Below, piece by piece: positions 18,777 to 20,149 of a stretch of 20,149 nucleotides of DNA (positions are counted from its first letter, which is position 1; every line of letters begins with the position of its first letter). A model generated the notes under the pieces. It did no database searches. It was not told the origin of the DNA and saw nothing but the letters and a program-made list of their open reading frames with translations. The DNA comes from Gnetum montanum. Its lineage: Eukaryota; Streptophyta; Gnetopsida; Gnetales; Gnetaceae. Location: NCBI GenBank assembly GCA_015680685.1, contig MNCI01028378.1:131685-151833 (forward strand), given 5' to 3'. The position numbers were made by a program, and so were the translations under genes.

Positions 18777-19779
18777 ATCGCTACCATGTTCAAGCGAGCG
18801 TGATCATTCTTGTACAGCTGCACAGCAGACGGGGTGGGATACTGAAACAGTCCCAGTGTTGCCACCCCACCGGCATCCTACTGATTCCTTTGATAAGCTA
18901 AGAAGCATCTTACTGATCCCTTGGAGATGCCGTCACTGCGCCCACTGCAGTGGTGGCACCTCTGAGAGTTTAGCCTCGCCAGTTGGAGCTCCGACGAAAT
19001 CCTCATTGGCAACGGCCTCGGAAATCTCTGCCAATCATCACTATCGGACGCCGGCCTCGCAGATTCATCTGGCAGGTTCCTCATGCGGCCAGTTAGCTGC
19101 GCTATGTCTGATGGATTTTGGCGAAGATATGCAGCGCCAATCGTCAGGATTGGCGGCTCTGCCCGAGTGCTCCGGCTCCTTCTTTACAGCTCATTCGCTC
19201 TATCTCACATCAAACGGCGTTTTGTTTCAAGAACCTCGCCTCTTGTTCATAAGCAATGGTGTCCTCTGCTTTCTTTTGTGATTGCAAGTTACTTGCCTTG
19301 GAGAATATCGTCTAAAGGTGCGTCCATCTGAGCGGTAAAGTACAACAGCGTGTTGAAATGGCTGCTCAGGTTTGCCCGACCACTTAGCTCTGCACGTCTA
19401 TACCTCGCACAATCCTACCCTTAACTCTTGTTTCCTTCATCCCCACCACCCGGTTTCCCTACATACGCAAGTATTCATTTGCCGCACTCACGCTAGCAGA
19501 GACATCATAGAAAGTGATGCGCAACGCTCCTTTTGCACGCATTCCTGCTATAATCGGTAACAGAGAAACCTCAGGCTGACGCGCCATGCTCGTCTGAAAT
19601 CATTCCTGTTGACTGCGTATTTCACACCCCTGCCATCATAATTCATTTTGCATTTTCCCCGAACCTGTTTCCAGCTATATCCCTCTATCTCCCATACCTG
19701 CCAGTCTTGCTCTCCCATGTCGCCAGGGCAACACTTAAGTAGCCATGGATGAACATTGTTCTTGCTTTTGCCAATTCGG

Positions 19780-19866
19780 TGTTTCGCATTCTTTGTCGAC
19801 ATCTTTCGGGTAGGTCCTCCAACCGTCAACAAAGAGGGGCCATTGAAACACCATGAAAATTACGAG
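19780..19866 (+). repeat. conserved 3' block shared with 4322-4405
   Basis: tgtttcgcattctttgtcga pairs with the minus strand of 4405-4322. The blocks align without gaps over about 84 bases, with agreement in the frame giving FFVD, PP, KE and KHH. The block separates the non-coding 3' region from the palindromic repeats in both copies. Confidence 0.65.
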
Positions 19867-19929
19867 TCGGCCTCAGGCAAAGATTCGCAATTCAAGCGAG
19901 AGCGCGCATCAGTTTTGTTCAAGAACAAG

Positions 19930-20149
19930 TTTATGCTCTATCACGCATGGCAGCGTAATGAGTGTAATAAGCTCCAAAATAGTCAAAGGCCAGAGAAGCA
20001 CAACAGTTCGACACCTTTTTCTCACGGCGCATGAATAACTTGTCTTTACGCTCGTTACGCGGCGGTGCATACCATTGCGTATGTCATCATTAAAGCTAGG
20101 CATTGTTTACGCTTCATCACGCGCAGCTGCGTAGTGAGCGTAAGTTACA
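19930..20149. repeat. CpG-rich palindromic repeats at the window end
   Basis: These units resemble undecayed forms of the GCTATGCTC repeats: tatgctctatcacgcatggc, ttacgctcgttacgcggcgg, and ttacgcttcatcacgcgcag followed by ctgcgtagtgagcgtaa. The last forms an imperfect inverted repeat (about 20106-20144: ttacgcttcatcacgcgcag against ctgcgtagtgagcgtaa). Replacing CG with TG or CA converts them towards the forms at 3300-4320 and 10735-11040. Confidence 0.55.

Larger units (their letters stand above)
18777..20149 (+). other. 3' region of the younger element, runs off the window
   Basis: CpG-rich sequence with no convincing gene. Colinear traces of the old element's 3' region are present: the gatgattggca and ggggtgggg words, a pyrimidine-rich part near 19670-19735, the conserved block 19780-19866, and palindromic repeats after 19930. 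No copy of the LTR start seen at 14863 was found, so the 3' LTR probably lies beyond 20149. The longest open stretch (18769-19281, plus, 170 codons) starts in the last array unit and has no recognisable motif. Tat elements can carry extra ORFs here, but I cannot support one. Confidence 0.6.

Noticed and set aside
18769-19281. 170-codon open frame downstream of the array as an extra retroelement ORF.
   Set aside because: It begins in the last array unit, has no recognisable motif, is overlapped by an antisense frame, and no matching frame was seen in the old copy's 3' region.
1-20149. tRNA or rRNA genes, bacterial operons or phage modules.
   Set aside because: No cloverleaf-like or rRNA-like sequence and no Shine-Dalgarno-led gene strings were recognised. 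Introns and plant retroelement domains dominate.

Overview
The window looks like repeat-dominated nuclear DNA of a seed plant, most likely a gymnosperm (inference). I found no intact host gene, no tRNA or rRNA, and no bacterial-type operon. The recognisable coding material is Ty3/gypsy LTR-retrotransposon pol of the Tat type: RT, a degenerate RNase H, a second archaeal-type RNase H, then integrase with no chromodomain. Spliceosomal-type introns in a decayed gene, plant-like TATA boxes and heavy CpG-to-TpG/CpA decay all fit a large, methylated plant genome.

Layout. 1-4320: ancient AT-rich non-coding DNA with two LTR/promoter-like segments (1-560 and 2508-3330) and two clusters of palindromic GCTAYGCT-type repeats (about 680-1160 and 3300-4320). 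The second LTR-like segment starts with a sequence shared with 14863-15012. 4322-9506 (minus strand): an old Tat-like element. Its pol (about 6225-9506) is recognisable throughout but broken by many stops, a frameshift and a deletion of the RT active-site block. It is followed by a tandem array (5887-6210) and a long 3' non-coding region. 9507-11950: non-coding, with one stray array unit, a TATA box, a 28-bp tandem duplication and another palindromic repeat cluster. 11952-14736 (plus): a long decayed gene with several probable short introns, whose stops are nearly all explained by C-to-T change. I do not recognise its product. 14863-20149 (plus): a much younger, CpG-rich element. It has an LTR-like 5' piece joined directly to RT, a nearly complete RT-RH-aRNH-INT broken by one frameshift and two TAG stops, a 14-unit tandem array, and about 1.4 kb of 3' region that runs off the window.

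The two pol copies lie in opposite orientation and belong to one family. Each has the same kind of ~30-bp tandem array straight after integrase, then a shared 3' block (4322-4405 reverse-complemented, against 19780-19866), then palindromic repeats. This conserved 3' architecture is the most interesting feature. No 3' LTR is seen for the younger copy, and neither element has a recognisable gag or protease next to its pol. All homology statements come from reading the sequence by eye, without alignment or database search.
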